Positions 48,623 through 57,790 of a stretch of DNA of 64,000 nucleotides are shown here, piece after piece. Origin of the DNA: Streptomyces sp. NBC_00483 (lineage in GTDB: Bacteria > Actinomycetota > Actinomycetes > Streptomycetales > Streptomycetaceae); assembly GCF_036013745.1 (NCBI RefSeq), contig NZ_CP107880.1, positions 1,984,001-2,048,000 of the forward strand, read 5' to 3'. Every line of letters starts with the position of its first letter. The first letter of the stretch is position 1. The notes beneath the pieces were generated by a model. The model had not been told where the DNA came from. It did no database searches and was given only the letters and a program-made list of their open reading frames with translations. Made by a program: the position numbers and the translations under genes.

Positions 48623-51187
48623 ATGCTGAAAGCGACCTTACGGAGCTTCCTGGCGCACAAGGGGCGCCTCGTCCTGTCCGCACTCGCCGTCGTCCTGTCG
48701 GTGGCGTTCGTCGCGGGCAGCCTGATCTTCTCCGACACCGTGTCGCGCACCTTCGACCGGCTCTTCGCGTCGACGTCGGCGGACGTGCGGGTGGGACCCC
48801 AGGAGGACGACTTCGACGAGTCCGTGCCGTCGGGCACGGTGCGTACGGTGCCCGCCTCGCTGGCCGGGCGGATCGACCGGGTCGACGGCGTGGCCGCCAC
48901 GCACATCGACGCCGGGGTCGAGAACATCACCGTCGTCGACCGGCACAACAAGTCGGTCGGACCGACCACCGGTGCGCCCACGATCGCCACCAACTGGGAG
49001 CCCACGGACCGCAGTCCGCTGCGCCTCACATCGGGGCACGCGCCGCGCGGCCCCCGCCAGGCGCTGCTCGACGCGGACACCGCCGACAAGAAGCACGTGG
49101 GCATCGGGGACCCGCTCACCGTCCTCGCCGAGCCCGGTTCGTTCAAGGTCGAGGTCGTGGGCATCGCCACGTTCCGTACGACGAACCCGGGCGCGGCCCT
49201 CGTCTTCCTGGACACGGGCACCGCGCAGCGCAGGCTGCTCGGCGGCACCGGGCGTGCGTCGAGCATCGCGGTGGACGCGGCGCCGGGCGTCGCCGACACG
49301 ACCCTCAAGCGGCGGATCGGCCAAGAGCTGGGCGGCGCCTACGAGTTGAAGACGGCCGACGAGGACGCGAAGTCGGCCACGGACGACCTGGGCGGGTTCC
49401 TCGACGTCATCAAGTACGTGATGCTCGCCTTCGCTGGCATCGCCGTCCTGGTCGGCGTGTTCCTCATCGTGAATACGTTCTCGATGCTGATCGCCCAGCG
49501 GACCCGGGAGTTGGGACTGCTGCGGGCGCTCGGTGCGGACCGCCGGCAGGTGCGGCGCTCCGTCCTGACGGAGGCGTTACTGCTCGGGCTCGTCGGTTCG
49601 GCGGCCGGGTTCGCCCTCGGCGTGGGGCTCGCCGTCGGGCTCATCAAGGTGATGAGCGTCTTCGGCATGAACATCAAGTCCACGGAAATGGCGGTGGGTT
49701 GGACCACTCCCGTGATTTCGTTCGTGGTCGGCGTCGGGGTCACGTTCGTGGCCGCGTATCTGCCGTCGCGGCGCGCGGCCCGCGTCTCCCCGATGGCCGC
49801 GCTCGCCGACGCCGAGATCGCGGGTGTGGGGCGGCCGTTGAAGGTGCGGGCACTGGTGGGCTCGGTGATCGGCGCGGCCGGCGCCGCGGCCCTGATCGGC
49901 TGCTGGATGGCGGACGAGACGGGGCCCGCGTCCTCGCTGCTCGGCCTCGGCATCGTCCTCACGCTGCTCGCGACGGTCGTCGCGGGGCCCCTGCTCGTAC
50001 GGCCCGTGATCCGGGTCCTCGGCGGCGCGTTCCCCGCCGTGTTCGGTTCGATCGGCCGGATGAGCCAGCGCAACGCGCTGCGCAACCCGCGCCGCACCGG
50101 AGCCACCGCCGCCGCCCTGATGGTGGGCCTTGCCCTCGTGGCGGGGATGTCCGTGGCGAGCGCGTCCATGAGCAAGTCGTTCGACGAGCAGATCGACAAG
50201 ACGCTGGGCGCCGACTTCACCGTGCAGAACGCCAACTTCATGCCGTTCTCGCAGGAGGTCACCCGGAAGATACGGGCGACGGACGGCGTGGGTCTGGTGG
50301 TGCGCCAGCGGTTCAGCGCGCTCGCCGTGCGCATGCCGGACGGGAAGCGGGTGAAGACGACGGCTGCCGGGTGGGACCGGCGGGTCGACGAGGTCGCGCA
50401 CGTCACGTACGCGCGGGGCAGCAGCGCCACGGGCCTGGCACCCCGGCATCTGCTGCTGCAGAAGGAGTTCGCGGACGAGCACGGGGCGCGGATCGGCAGC
50501 GTCCTGCCCGTGGAGTTCGCCGGCGGGAAGCGCACCGAGCTGACCGTGGGCGCCCTGACCGACCAGGAGGCCAACGACTTCGGTATGACCGGCGGCTTCG
50601 CGATGGGCCTGTCCACACTGGTGAAGTACGCGCCAGGCGGCCAGGACTCGGCGGTGTACGTGAACGCCTCCTCCGGCACCTCGCCCGACGTGCTGCGCGA
50701 GCGCCTGGAGAAGACGCTCGACCCGTATCCGCAGGTGCAGGTGCGCGACCTCGCCGACTACAAGGAGCTGATCCACGGGCAGATCGCGGTGCTCCTGTAT
50801 CTGGTGTACGCGCTGCTCGGCCTGGCGATCGTCATCGCGGTCCTCGGCGTGGTCAACACCCTTGCCCTCTCGGTCGTGGAACGCACGCGGGAGATCGGGC
50901 TGCTGCGGGCGATCGGGCTCGCGCGGCGCCAGTTGCGGCTCATGATCCGCCTGGAGTCGGTGGTGATCGCCGTGTTCGGGGCGGTGCTCGGGCTCGCGCT
51001 CGGGCTCGTATGGGGCGTGGTCGCGCAGCGGGTGCTGGCCCTGGAGGGCATGGAGGCGCTGGCGATCCCGTGGACGACGATCGCCACGGTGGTGGTCGGC
51101 TCGGTGCTCGTGGGCCTCGCGGCGGCGCTGTTGCCGGCGCTGCGGGCCTCGCGGCTGAACGTGCTGGCGGCGATCGCGCACGAATAG
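48623..51187 (+). CDS. FtsX-type ABC transporter permease with two TTA codons
   Basis: An 854-residue permease with two FtsX domains, each preceded by a MacB-like extracytoplasmic domain. Layout: helix near 17-38, extracytoplasmic part about 40-260, three helices about 265-390 (ELGLLRALGADRRQVRRSVL), two more helices about 410-480, a second extracytoplasmic part, and three helices about 715-850 (EIGLLRAIGLARRQLRLMIR). Codon 6 (48638-48640) and codon 319 (49577-49579) are TTA, so translation should depend on the bldA tRNA and be delayed to development. It forms a transporter with the ATPase just upstream. Confidence 0.94.
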   Translation: MLKATLRSFLAHKGRLVLSALAVVLSVAFVAGSLIFSDTVSRTFDRLFASTSADVRVGPQEDDFDESVPSGTVRTVPASLAGRIDRVDGVAATHIDAGVENITVVDRHNKSVGPTTGAPTIATNWEPTDRSPLRLTSGHAPRGPRQALLDADTADKKHVGIGDPLTVLAEPGSFKVEVVGIATFRTTNPGAALVFLDTGTAQRRLLGGTGRASSIAVDAAPGVADTTLKRRIGQELGGAYELKTADEDAKSATDDLGGFLDVIKYVMLAFAGIAVLVGVFLIVNTFSMLIAQRTRELGLLRALGADRRQVRRSVLTEALLLGLVGSAAGFALGVGLAVGLIKVMSVFGMNIKSTEMAVGWTTPVISFVVGVGVTFVAAYLPSRRAARVSPMAALADAEIAGVGRPLKVRALVGSVIGAAGAAALIGCWMADETGPASSLLGLGIVLTLLATVVAGPLLVRPVIRVLGGAFPAVFGSIGRMSQRNALRNPRRTGATAAALMVGLALVAGMSVASASMSKSFDEQIDKTLGADFTVQNANFMPFSQEVTRKIRATDGVGLVVRQRFSALAVRMPDGKRVKTTAAGWDRRVDEVAHVTYARGSSATGLAPRHLLLQKEFADEHGARIGSVLPVEFAGGKRTELTVGALTDQEANDFGMTGGFAMGLSTLVKYAPGGQDSAVYVNASSGTSPDVLRERLEKTLDPYPQVQVRDLADYKELIHGQIAVLLYLVYALLGLAIVIAVLGVVNTLALSVVERTREIGLLRAIGLARRQLRLMIRLESVVIAVFGAVLGLALGLVWGVVAQRVLALEGMEALAIPWTTIATVVVGSVLVGLAAALLPALRASRLNVLAAIAHE

Positions 51188-51239
51188 CGGGCCGGACGTA
51201 GGGTCGGCACGGCAACTGTCCACGTTCTGAGGAGAGTTC

Positions 51240-52130
51240 ATGAGTACGGCAGGTTCCCAGGCGGCGCGCCCGTTCCGCTTCGGCGTCAATCTGGTGACCC
51301 CCGCGCCGGACGACGCGTGGCGCGCCAAGTGCCGGCGCGCCGAGGAGATCGGTTACGACGTGATCCTCGTGCCCGACCATCTGGGCGCCCCGTCGCCGTT
51401 CCCCTCGCTCGTGGCGGCGGCCGACGCGACGAGCCGGCCGAAGGTCGGCACGTTCGTGCTCAACTGCGCGTTCTGGAACCCGGTGCTGCTCGCCCGCGAG
51501 GTCACCACCACCGTCGCCCTCACCGGCGGCCGCCTCGAACTGGGCCTCGGAACCGGCTACGTACGCGAGGAGTTCGAGCAGGCCGGCCTGGAGTGGGGCA
51601 CGCCCGGCAGCCGCGTCGACCACCTGGTGCGCACCGTCACGCAGCTCGACCGGCTGCTCTCCGCCCCCGACCAGGGCCCCAAGCCCCCGCTCCTGATCGG
51701 CGGCAACGGCGACCGGATGCTGCGGATCACCGCCGAGCACGCCGACATCGCCGCGTTCACCGGGGCCCGCGCGCCGGCGGGGAACGCGGGCGGACTCGAA
51801 CCGCTGACCGGCGACGAGCTCCAGGAGCGGGTGGCCACCTACCGGAAGTTCGCCGCCGACCGAGCGGAGAGCGCCGAACTCAACCTGCTCGTACAGATGG
51901 TGGCGGTGACGGACGACCGGCCCGCCGCCGTCCGGCCCCTCCTCGAACATCTGCCGCAGCTCACCGAGGAGCAGGCCCTCGACTCCCCGCTGCTGCTCGT
52001 CGGCACCGTCGAGCAGATCACCGAGCAACTGCTGGAGCGCCGCGAGCGGTTCGGGTTTTCGTACATCACCGTCCTGGAGCCGTCCATGGAGGCGCTCGCG
52101 CCGGTGATCGAGGCGCTGCGGGGGCGCTGA
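51240..52130 (+). CDS. LLM-class F420-dependent oxidoreductase
   Basis: A 296-residue luciferase-like (TIM-barrel) enzyme that uses F420 or FMN. Marks: FRFGVNLVTPAPDDAWRAKC, AEEIGYDVILVPDHLGAPSP, LTGGRLELGLGTGYVREEFE and PPLLIGGNGDRMLRITAEHA. Substrate unknown. ATG 51240 has GAGGAGAG three bases upstream. No clear operon partner; the GNAT gene beyond is on the other strand. Confidence 0.91.
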   Translation: MSTAGSQAARPFRFGVNLVTPAPDDAWRAKCRRAEEIGYDVILVPDHLGAPSPFPSLVAAADATSRPKVGTFVLNCAFWNPVLLAREVTTTVALTGGRLELGLGTGYVREEFEQAGLEWGTPGSRVDHLVRTVTQLDRLLSAPDQGPKPPLLIGGNGDRMLRITAEHADIAAFTGARAPAGNAGGLEPLTGDELQERVATYRKFAADRAESAELNLLVQMVAVTDDRPAAVRPLLEHLPQLTEEQALDSPLLLVGTVEQITEQLLERRERFGFSYITVLEPSMEALAPVIEALRGR

Positions 52131-52171
52131 GAGCCGGTACGCCAAAGACCGGTACGCGAAAGGCGCGTGGG

Positions 52172-52591
52172 CTACAGCGACTTCACCCAGCGGCGCCAGT
52201 GGTCCTCGCGGTGGTATCCGGAAGCGGACCACGCGCCGTGCGCCCGCGTGTTGGACTCCAGGACCATGGCGTCGACGCGACGGCCGCCGAGCGCGGCGAA
52301 GCGTCGTTCGGCCGCTTCCAGGAGCGCCGACGCGATGCCCTGCCGACGGTGGTCGGGGTGCACGGCGAGCCGGTAGGCCGAGCAGCGCCACCCGTCGAAG
52401 CCGGCGATGACGGTGCCGACGAGCTGCCCGTCGCGTTCCGCGAGGATGAGGGCCTCGGCGTCGCGGGCGATGAGCCGCGCCACCCCGTCGTGGTCGTCGG
52501 AGATGCTCGTGCCTTCGGCCGCCTTGCGCCAGAACGCGAGGACCGCGTCGATGTCGTCGGGGGTCGCGGGGCGCATGTTCAGATCAGTCAC
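52172..52591 (-). CDS. GNAT-family N-acetyltransferase
   Basis: A 139-residue single GNAT domain. The acetyl-CoA loop is LAVHPDHRRQGIASALLEAA (about 75-94), after LAERDGQLVGTVIAGFDGWR; the end RRVDAMVLESNTRAHGAWSA and SGYHREDHWRRWVKSL is typical. GTG 52591 gives MTDLNMRPAT; ATG 52576 is the alternative, and neither has a strong ribosome site. Substrate unknown. Confidence 0.88.
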   Translation of the reverse strand: MTDLNMRPATPDDIDAVLAFWRKAAEGTSISDDHDGVARLIARDAEALILAERDGQLVGTVIAGFDGWRCSAYRLAVHPDHRRQGIASALLEAAERRFAALGGRRVDAMVLESNTRAHGAWSASGYHREDHWRRWVKSL

Positions 52592-52616
52592 CCCCGGATT
52601 CGAACACGGCTGCCTC

Positions 52617-52644
52617 CGCCCGGCCAAGGTCTTTTGGCCGGGCG
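52617..52644. terminator. Hairpin terminator between serine hydrolase and GNAT genes
   Basis: A perfect 11-base stem CGCCCGGCCAA (52617-52627) and TTGGCCGGGCG (52634-52644) with a 6-base loop GGTCTT; on the minus strand it follows the serine hydrolase stop by 49 bases. Confidence 0.8.
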
Positions 52645-52692
52645 AAGGCTGAGGCGATGGCCGTCCCCGCGGCCGGCCCCTCGGTGGCGGCC

Positions 52693-53922
52693 TCAGTCCT
52701 CGATCACCTGATAGAGCGTGGTCCAGAAGTCGTTGTGCAGCCGGATCGCGTGCCCCACGGACGCGCCGACCTGGGTGAGGACGATGCCGGTGACATCGTT
52801 GACCGGGTCGGCGTAGGTCGAGGTGCCGCTGCCGCCGTCCCAGCCGAACTGGCCGAGCGGCGCGTAGTCGCCGATGTAGGTGCGCACCGCCATGCCGAAG
52901 CCCCAGCCGCCCTGTTGCGCCTGGCCGAACGACACATGGACGTTCTCGGTGGCGAGGGCCGTCCGGGCCGCCTGCTGCTCGGAGTTGAGGCGGTTGGTGG
53001 TCATGAGCCGCACGGCCGGCTTCGACAGGACGCGCTCGCCGCCGTGCACTCCGCCGTTCAGCAGCATCCGGAAGTAGGCGTGGTAGTCGTCGGCGGTGGA
53101 GTTCAGACCGCCGCCACCGCCGGGGAAGGCCGGAGGCACGCTGTGGCGTCCGCCCTCGGCCTCGTCCCAGACCTGGAACTCGCCGGTGGCCGGATCGGGG
53201 GCGTACAGCGGAGGGAGCCGGTGCATGTCCTGGGCGGGCACGTGGAAGCCGGTGTCCTTCATGCCGAGCGGCTCGAAGATGCGCTCGCGCAAGAACGTGT
53301 CGAACGACTGCCCCGAGACCCGGGCGACCAGCACGCCGAGCAGGTCGCTGGCGATCTGGTACTGCCAGCACTCTCCGGGCTGATGCATCAGCGGCAGCGT
53401 GCCCAGGCGCTTCATCCACTCGTCGGGCTCGGGCATCGGCTCCGGGAGGTTCGGGATGATCCCCCGCTCGGCGATCGCCCCGAAGACCGGGGTGCCGATC
53501 GCGGTCATATCCATGCCGAGCCCGAACGTGGACGTCAGGATGTCCCGCACGGTGATCGGCCGGCGCGCGGGGACGGTGTCGTCCAGCGGTCCGTCGACCC
53601 GCTTCAGCACCTGTCGGTCGGACAGTTCCGGCAGCCACTCCTCGACCGTGTCGTCGAGGCGCAGCCGACACTCGTCGAGCAGCACCATGCCCGCCGCGAT
53701 CGAGACCGGTTTGGAGGTGGACGCCATCCGGAAGATCGTGTCCCGGCGCATCGGATCGCCGCCGTCCTGACGCATCGTCCCCAGCGTCTCGACGTACGTC
53801 TCCTCGCCCCGGCTGTAGAGCACGACCACGCCGGGAATCCGCCCGGACTCGACGTGCCGCGCCAGCAGGTCACGGACCCTGCGCTGCCCCGCCTCGGAGA
53901 AACCGCCGCTGATGTGTCCCAT
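52693..53922 (-). CDS. Beta-lactamase-fold serine hydrolase
   Basis: A 409-residue class C beta-lactamase/esterase-type enzyme without a signal peptide, so probably cytoplasmic. The SxxK motif is Ser68-Thr-Ser-Lys71 (MASTSKPV), the Tyr motif is WQYQIASDLLG (about 188), and the third box is GGSGTSTYAD. Such proteins are often esterases. Divergent from a LysR regulator, with a palindrome between them, so LysR control is likely. Confidence 0.91.
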   Translation of the reverse strand: MGHISGGFSEAGQRRVRDLLARHVESGRIPGVVVLYSRGEETYVETLGTMRQDGGDPMRRDTIFRMASTSKPVSIAAGMVLLDECRLRLDDTVEEWLPELSDRQVLKRVDGPLDDTVPARRPITVRDILTSTFGLGMDMTAIGTPVFGAIAERGIIPNLPEPMPEPDEWMKRLGTLPLMHQPGECWQYQIASDLLGVLVARVSGQSFDTFLRERIFEPLGMKDTGFHVPAQDMHRLPPLYAPDPATGEFQVWDEAEGGRHSVPPAFPGGGGGLNSTADDYHAYFRMLLNGGVHGGERVLSKPAVRLMTTNRLNSEQQAARTALATENVHVSFGQAQQGGWGFGMAVRTYIGDYAPLGQFGWDGGSGTSTYADPVNDVTGIVLTQVGASVGHAIRLHNDFWTTLYQVIED

Positions 53923-54070
53923 CGCCCACCCCTCGCGGACCCGCCCGCGCGGCCCGCCCTCGTCCGGCTCGCAGGCCCGGAGACGTCCGGGCCCCTCGCC
54001 CTCAGCCTGCGCCGGGCCCGACGGGTGATCAACAATGAGTTCGGCAAGGCTGTGTTGTCCTCCGAAGCAT

Positions 54071-54082
54071 CAATGCGCATTG
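54071..54082. promoter_or_regulatory. Perfect palindrome CAATGCGCATTG upstream of LysR gene
   Basis: A 12-base perfect palindrome, 53 bases upstream of the LysR start and 148 from the serine hydrolase start. The T-N11-A form of LysR sites is not exact, so this is only a candidate. Confidence 0.45.
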
Positions 54083-54135
54083 TGTCACCGCACAGTTGAC
54101 CGCTAGGTTCACGCTCACTGGGGAGGCGGGGGCCG

Positions 54136-55035
54136 ATGGAGCTGCGGGACATCGAGATCTTTCTGACGTTGGCGGACGAGCTGCACTTCGGGCGGACCGC
54201 CGAGCGGCTGCACATCACCCCGTCCCGGGTCAGCCATGTCATCAAGAAGCAGGAGCGCCGGCTCGGCGTGCAGCTCTTCGAGCGGACCTCGCGCACGGTG
54301 CGGCTCACCCCTCCCGGCCAACGACTGCGCGACGAGCTGCTCCCGGCCCACCGACGCATCCTCCAGGCGCTCGACCGGACCGCCGCCGAGGGGCGGACCG
54401 AGGCCGGCGAACTGCGCGTCGGCTACTCCGGCCCCTGGTGCGCAGAACTGTTGCTGCGGGCCGCGCAGGAGCTGCGCGGCCGGCACCCCGGCTGGTCCGT
54501 ACGGATCCAGGAGATCCAGTTCAACGATCTCTACGGTCCGCTGCACCGCGGTGAACTCCAGCTGCAGATCACCGAGTTCCCCGTGTTCGAACCGGGCCTC
54601 GCCGCAGGCCCGGTGCTGCTGCAAGAACGTCGCGCGCTGATGCTGCCGGCCGACCACCCCATGGCCGACGCCGACACCGTGTCCCTGGAGGACCTGGCCG
54701 AGGTGCCACTGCTCCGGCTCCAGGGGGACCATCCGAAACCCCAGATGGACTTCCACTTCCCCCCGACCACACCGATGGGCCGCCCCATCCCCCGCGGCCC
54801 CTCCTACACCTCCTGGTACGAGATCCCCGTGCTGGTCGCCGCCGGGTTCGGCGCGTCGATCGTGGCGGCCCGCATCGCCGACTACCACGCCCGGCCCGGC
54901 GTCGCCTTCGTTCCGTTCCGGGACGGTCCGACGCTGGACTACGGCGTGCTGCTGCCCGCCGCCGCCCCGGCGCCGCTCGTGCCGGCCTTCGTCGAGCTGC
55001 TGCGCTCCCTCGCCGAGGGGGACGGCGGCCGGTGA
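54136..55035 (+). CDS. LysR-family transcriptional regulator
   Basis: A 299-residue LysR protein. HTH: RDIEIFLTLADELHFGRTAE then RLHITPSRVSHVIKKQERRL and GVQLFERTSRTVRLTPPGQR. The rest is a periplasmic-binding-type effector domain (ELRVGYSGPWCAELLLRAAQ, ALMLPADHPMAD). It probably regulates the divergent serine hydrolase gene. GGGGAGGCGGGGGCCG lies upstream of ATG 54136. Confidence 0.93.
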   Translation: MELRDIEIFLTLADELHFGRTAERLHITPSRVSHVIKKQERRLGVQLFERTSRTVRLTPPGQRLRDELLPAHRRILQALDRTAAEGRTEAGELRVGYSGPWCAELLLRAAQELRGRHPGWSVRIQEIQFNDLYGPLHRGELQLQITEFPVFEPGLAAGPVLLQERRALMLPADHPMADADTVSLEDLAEVPLLRLQGDHPKPQMDFHFPPTTPMGRPIPRGPSYTSWYEIPVLVAAGFGASIVAARIADYHARPGVAFVPFRDGPTLDYGVLLPAAAPAPLVPAFVELLRSLAEGDGGR

Positions 55036-55267
55036 GCGGGGGCGTACGGGGCCGCGAGCGGGGGCACCCGTACGACGGACCGACACCCTTTGCCGACGCT
55101 TTAACATGGATGAGTCATCCGAACTCCTACGAAAGGTGTGAGCGTCCGCCCATGGGCGAGCCTCCCAGTCCGACAGGGACTCCTCCCTGCTCCGTCCCCC
55201 CGCGCGGCCCCCGCGAGCGCGCATCCGTCCCGGCCCTGGCCGATCATGGGACGGAGGTGACGCCCCG

Positions 55268-56716
55268 ATGACCGAAGTACTGCTGCTCGCCGTCGCAGTC
55301 CTGCTGTCGCTGGCCTGCGGCGCGTTCGTCGCCGCGGAGTTCTCGCTCACGACCGTCGAGCGCGCCGATCTCGAAGAGGCCGTCGAGCGCGGTGAGCGCG
55401 GCGCGGCCGGCGCCCTGCGGGCCGTACGGAACCTGACCTTCCAGCTCTCCGGAGCCCAGCTCGGCATCACCGTCACCAACCTGGTCGTCGGCATGCTCGC
55501 CGAGCCGTCCATCTCCAAGCTCCTGGCGGGGCCGCTGGGGTCCATCGGGCTGTCCGAGGGGGCCTCCTCCTCGGTCGCCCTGGTGCTCGGCACCGCCCTG
55601 TCGACCGTGTTCCTGATGGTCGTCGGCGAGCTGGTGCCGAAGAACTGGGCGATCTCCTCGCCGCTGGCCGTGGCCAAGAAGGTGGCGACGCCGCAGCGCT
55701 GGTTCAGCGCCGCGTTCCGCCCGTTCATCACGCACCTCAACAACACCGCGAACCGGCTCGTGCGCCGCTTCGGCATCGAGCCGACCGAGGAGCTGGCCTC
55801 CGCGCGCGGCCCGCAGGAGCTGATGGCGCTCGCCCGGCACTCCGCGAAGGCGGGCGCGCTGGAGGCGGACACCGCCGAGCTGTTCGTGCGCACCCTGAAC
55901 CTCGCCGACCTGACCGCGGAGAACGTGATGACGCCGCGCGTCCAGGTCATGGCCCTCGACCTCCAGGCCACCTGCGAGGACGTGGCGAACGCGACGCGGG
56001 CCACGGGACTGTCCCGCTTCCCCGTCTACCGCGGCAGCCTCGACTCGGTCGTCGGCGTCGTGCACATCAAGGACGTCCTCGCCGTGCCCGACGAGCAGCG
56101 GTCCCGCAAGGGCGTCACCGATCTGCTGCGCGAGCCGCTGCTGGTGCCGGAGACGCTGACCGTGGACCGGCTGCTCGACCGGCTCTCCGGCAAGCGGACG
56201 ATGGCCGTGGTCATCGACGAGTACGGCGGCACGGCCGGTGTCGCCACCCTGGAGGACATCGTCGAGGAGGTCGTCGGCGAGGTCCGCGACGAGCACGACC
56301 CGCACGAGACCCCCGACATCGCGGCCGCGGGAACCGACCCGGAGGGCCGGACGCTCTACTCCGCCGACGGCGCCGCCCGCACCGACCAGCTCGCGCGGGT
56401 CGGACTGCGCGCGCCCGACGGACCGTACGAGACGCTGGCCGGGCTCGTCGCGACGGAGCTGGGCCGGATCCCGGACATCGGCGACAGCGTCGACGTCACC
56501 GGGTGGCGGCTCGACGTCGTGGACGCGCACGGGCATCGCGCGGCCCGCGTACTGCTGCATGCGCCGCTGATCCCGGACACCGAGGACAGCGGGACGGCGG
56601 AGGAGACGAGGAGCGGCCGGACGGCCGCGAAGGCCAGGGCGGCGGGCAAGGCCGAGAAGGCCAGGGCCGCGAGCAAGGCCGACAAGGCCTCTCAGGAGAA
56701 GGGGGCGGCCCGATGA
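55268..56716 (+). CDS. CNNM/CorC (HlyC) family membrane protein
   Basis: A 482-residue protein with a DUF21/CNNM membrane domain (residues 1-180; FVAAEFSLTTVERADLEEAV, QLGITVTNLVVGMLAEPSIS, MVVGELVPKNWAI), a CBS pair (about 215-335; VMTPRVQVMALDL, GLSRFPVYRGSLDSVVGVVH, MAVVIDEYGGTAGVATLEDI) and a CorC_HlyC domain (about 350-435). Family members are linked to Mg/Co transport. The Lys/Ala-rich tail (AAGKAEKARAASKADKAS) is an imperfect repeat. Overlaps the next paralogue by 4 bases. Confidence 0.93.
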   Translation: MTEVLLLAVAVLLSLACGAFVAAEFSLTTVERADLEEAVERGERGAAGALRAVRNLTFQLSGAQLGITVTNLVVGMLAEPSISKLLAGPLGSIGLSEGASSSVALVLGTALSTVFLMVVGELVPKNWAISSPLAVAKKVATPQRWFSAAFRPFITHLNNTANRLVRRFGIEPTEELASARGPQELMALARHSAKAGALEADTAELFVRTLNLADLTAENVMTPRVQVMALDLQATCEDVANATRATGLSRFPVYRGSLDSVVGVVHIKDVLAVPDEQRSRKGVTDLLREPLLVPETLTVDRLLDRLSGKRTMAVVIDEYGGTAGVATLEDIVEEVVGEVRDEHDPHETPDIAAAGTDPEGRTLYSADGAARTDQLARVGLRAPDGPYETLAGLVATELGRIPDIGDSVDVTGWRLDVVDAHGHRAARVLLHAPLIPDTEDSGTAEETRSGRTAAKARAAGKAEKARAASKADKASQEKGAAR

Positions 56717-57726
56717 CCGCGATCCAATTGCTCATCGGCCTGGCGACGCTGTTCGTCAACGCCTTCTTCGTGGGCGGCGAGTTCGCGCTGATCTCGGTGC
56801 GCCGCAGCCAGATCGAGCCGTACGCCGAGGAGGGCGACCGGCGCGCGCGCAGCGTCATGTGGGGTCTTGAGCACGTGTCGGCGCTGCTCGCCGCGGCGCA
56901 GCTCGGCATCACGCTGTGCACGCTGGTGCTCGGCATCGTCGCCGAGCCGGCCATCGCACATCTTTTGGAGCCCGCGTTCGACGCGGTCGGCGTGCCGCAC
57001 GGCCTGGTCCACCCGATCTCGTTCGTGATCGCGCTGACCGTGGCGACGTATCTGCACATGCTGCTCGGCGAGATGGTGCCGAAGAACATCGCGCTCGCCG
57101 AGCCGGTCCGCTCGGCGCTGCTGCTCGGCCCGCCGCTGGTCGCCGTCGCGCGCGCCCTGCGCCCGGTGATCTTCGCGATCAACGCCTTCGCGAACGGGCT
57201 GCTCAAGCTGCTCCGCGTGGAGGCGAAGGACGAGGTCACGGCGACGTTCTCGGACGACGAGCTGGCCCGCATGGTCAAGGACGCCTCCGCCGCGGGCCTG
57301 ATCGACGACCGCGCGCAGGAGCGTCTGCACGACGCGCTCGAACTGGGCCGGCGGCCCGTCAAGGACGTCGTCCTGCCGATCGAGAAGGTCGTCTACGCGC
57401 GCGTGGGCGTCACGCCCGAGGAGCTGGAGCGGCTCTCCGCCGAGTCCGGTTTCTCGCGCTTCCCCGTGGTGGACGAGGGCCGGCGGATCGTCGGCTACCT
57501 CCACGTGAAGGACGCCCTGGACGCGATGCCGCGCGACCTGCCGTTCCGGGTGCCGGACATGCGGTCCATCGCGCGCGTGCGGGAGACGACGCCGCTGGAC
57601 GACGTGCTGACCGCGATGCGCGGCAGCCGTACGCACGTCGCGGCGGTGCTCGGCGCGGACGGCCGGCTGGCCGGGCTCGTGACGATGGAGGACGTGCTGC
57701 GGGAGCTGTTCGGCCAGCCGGTGTGA
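56713..57726 (+). CDS. Second CNNM family membrane protein (no CorC_HlyC domain)
   Basis: A 337-residue paralogue with the DUF21 membrane domain (FFVGGEFALISVRRSQIEPY, QLGITLCTLVLGIVAEPAIA, MLLGEMVPKNIALAEPVRSA) and a CBS pair (VVLPIEKVVYARV, SGFSRFPVVDEGRRIVGYLH, LVTMEDVLRELFGQPV), ending there. The absent C-terminal domain is normal for the second member of such actinobacterial pairs. ATGA overlap with the first gene suggests a heteromeric pair. Confidence 0.92.
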   Translation: MTAIQLLIGLATLFVNAFFVGGEFALISVRRSQIEPYAEEGDRRARSVMWGLEHVSALLAAAQLGITLCTLVLGIVAEPAIAHLLEPAFDAVGVPHGLVHPISFVIALTVATYLHMLLGEMVPKNIALAEPVRSALLLGPPLVAVARALRPVIFAINAFANGLLKLLRVEAKDEVTATFSDDELARMVKDASAAGLIDDRAQERLHDALELGRRPVKDVVLPIEKVVYARVGVTPEELERLSAESGFSRFPVVDEGRRIVGYLHVKDALDAMPRDLPFRVPDMRSIARVRETTPLDDVLTAMRGSRTHVAAVLGADGRLAGLVTMEDVLRELFGQPV

Positions 57727-57737
57727 GCCCTTCACGG

Positions 57738-57781
57738 GGGCCGGGAACCTCGCGGGGCCAGGAACCTCGCGGGGCCGGGAA
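57738..57781 (+). repeat. 17-base tandem repeat before ABC-F gene
   Basis: GGGCCGGGAACCTCGCG (57738-57754), GGGCCAGGAACCTCGCG (57755-57771) and a partial third copy GGGCCGGGAA (57772-57781), just before the GGGGAGG ribosome site of the next gene. Confidence 0.7.
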
Positions 57782-57790
57782 AGGGGAGGC

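Noticed and set aside
52580..52605. Minus-strand GTTCGAATCC, like a tRNA T-loop
   Set aside because: No acceptor stem, D-arm or anticodon arm can be built around it; the nearby strong stem is an ordinary terminator hairpin.
55092..55127. An 11-codon open frame (MDESSELLRKV) upstream of the CNNM genes
   Set aside because: No ribosome site and no sign of a leader-peptide attenuator; I also saw no M-box riboswitch pattern there.
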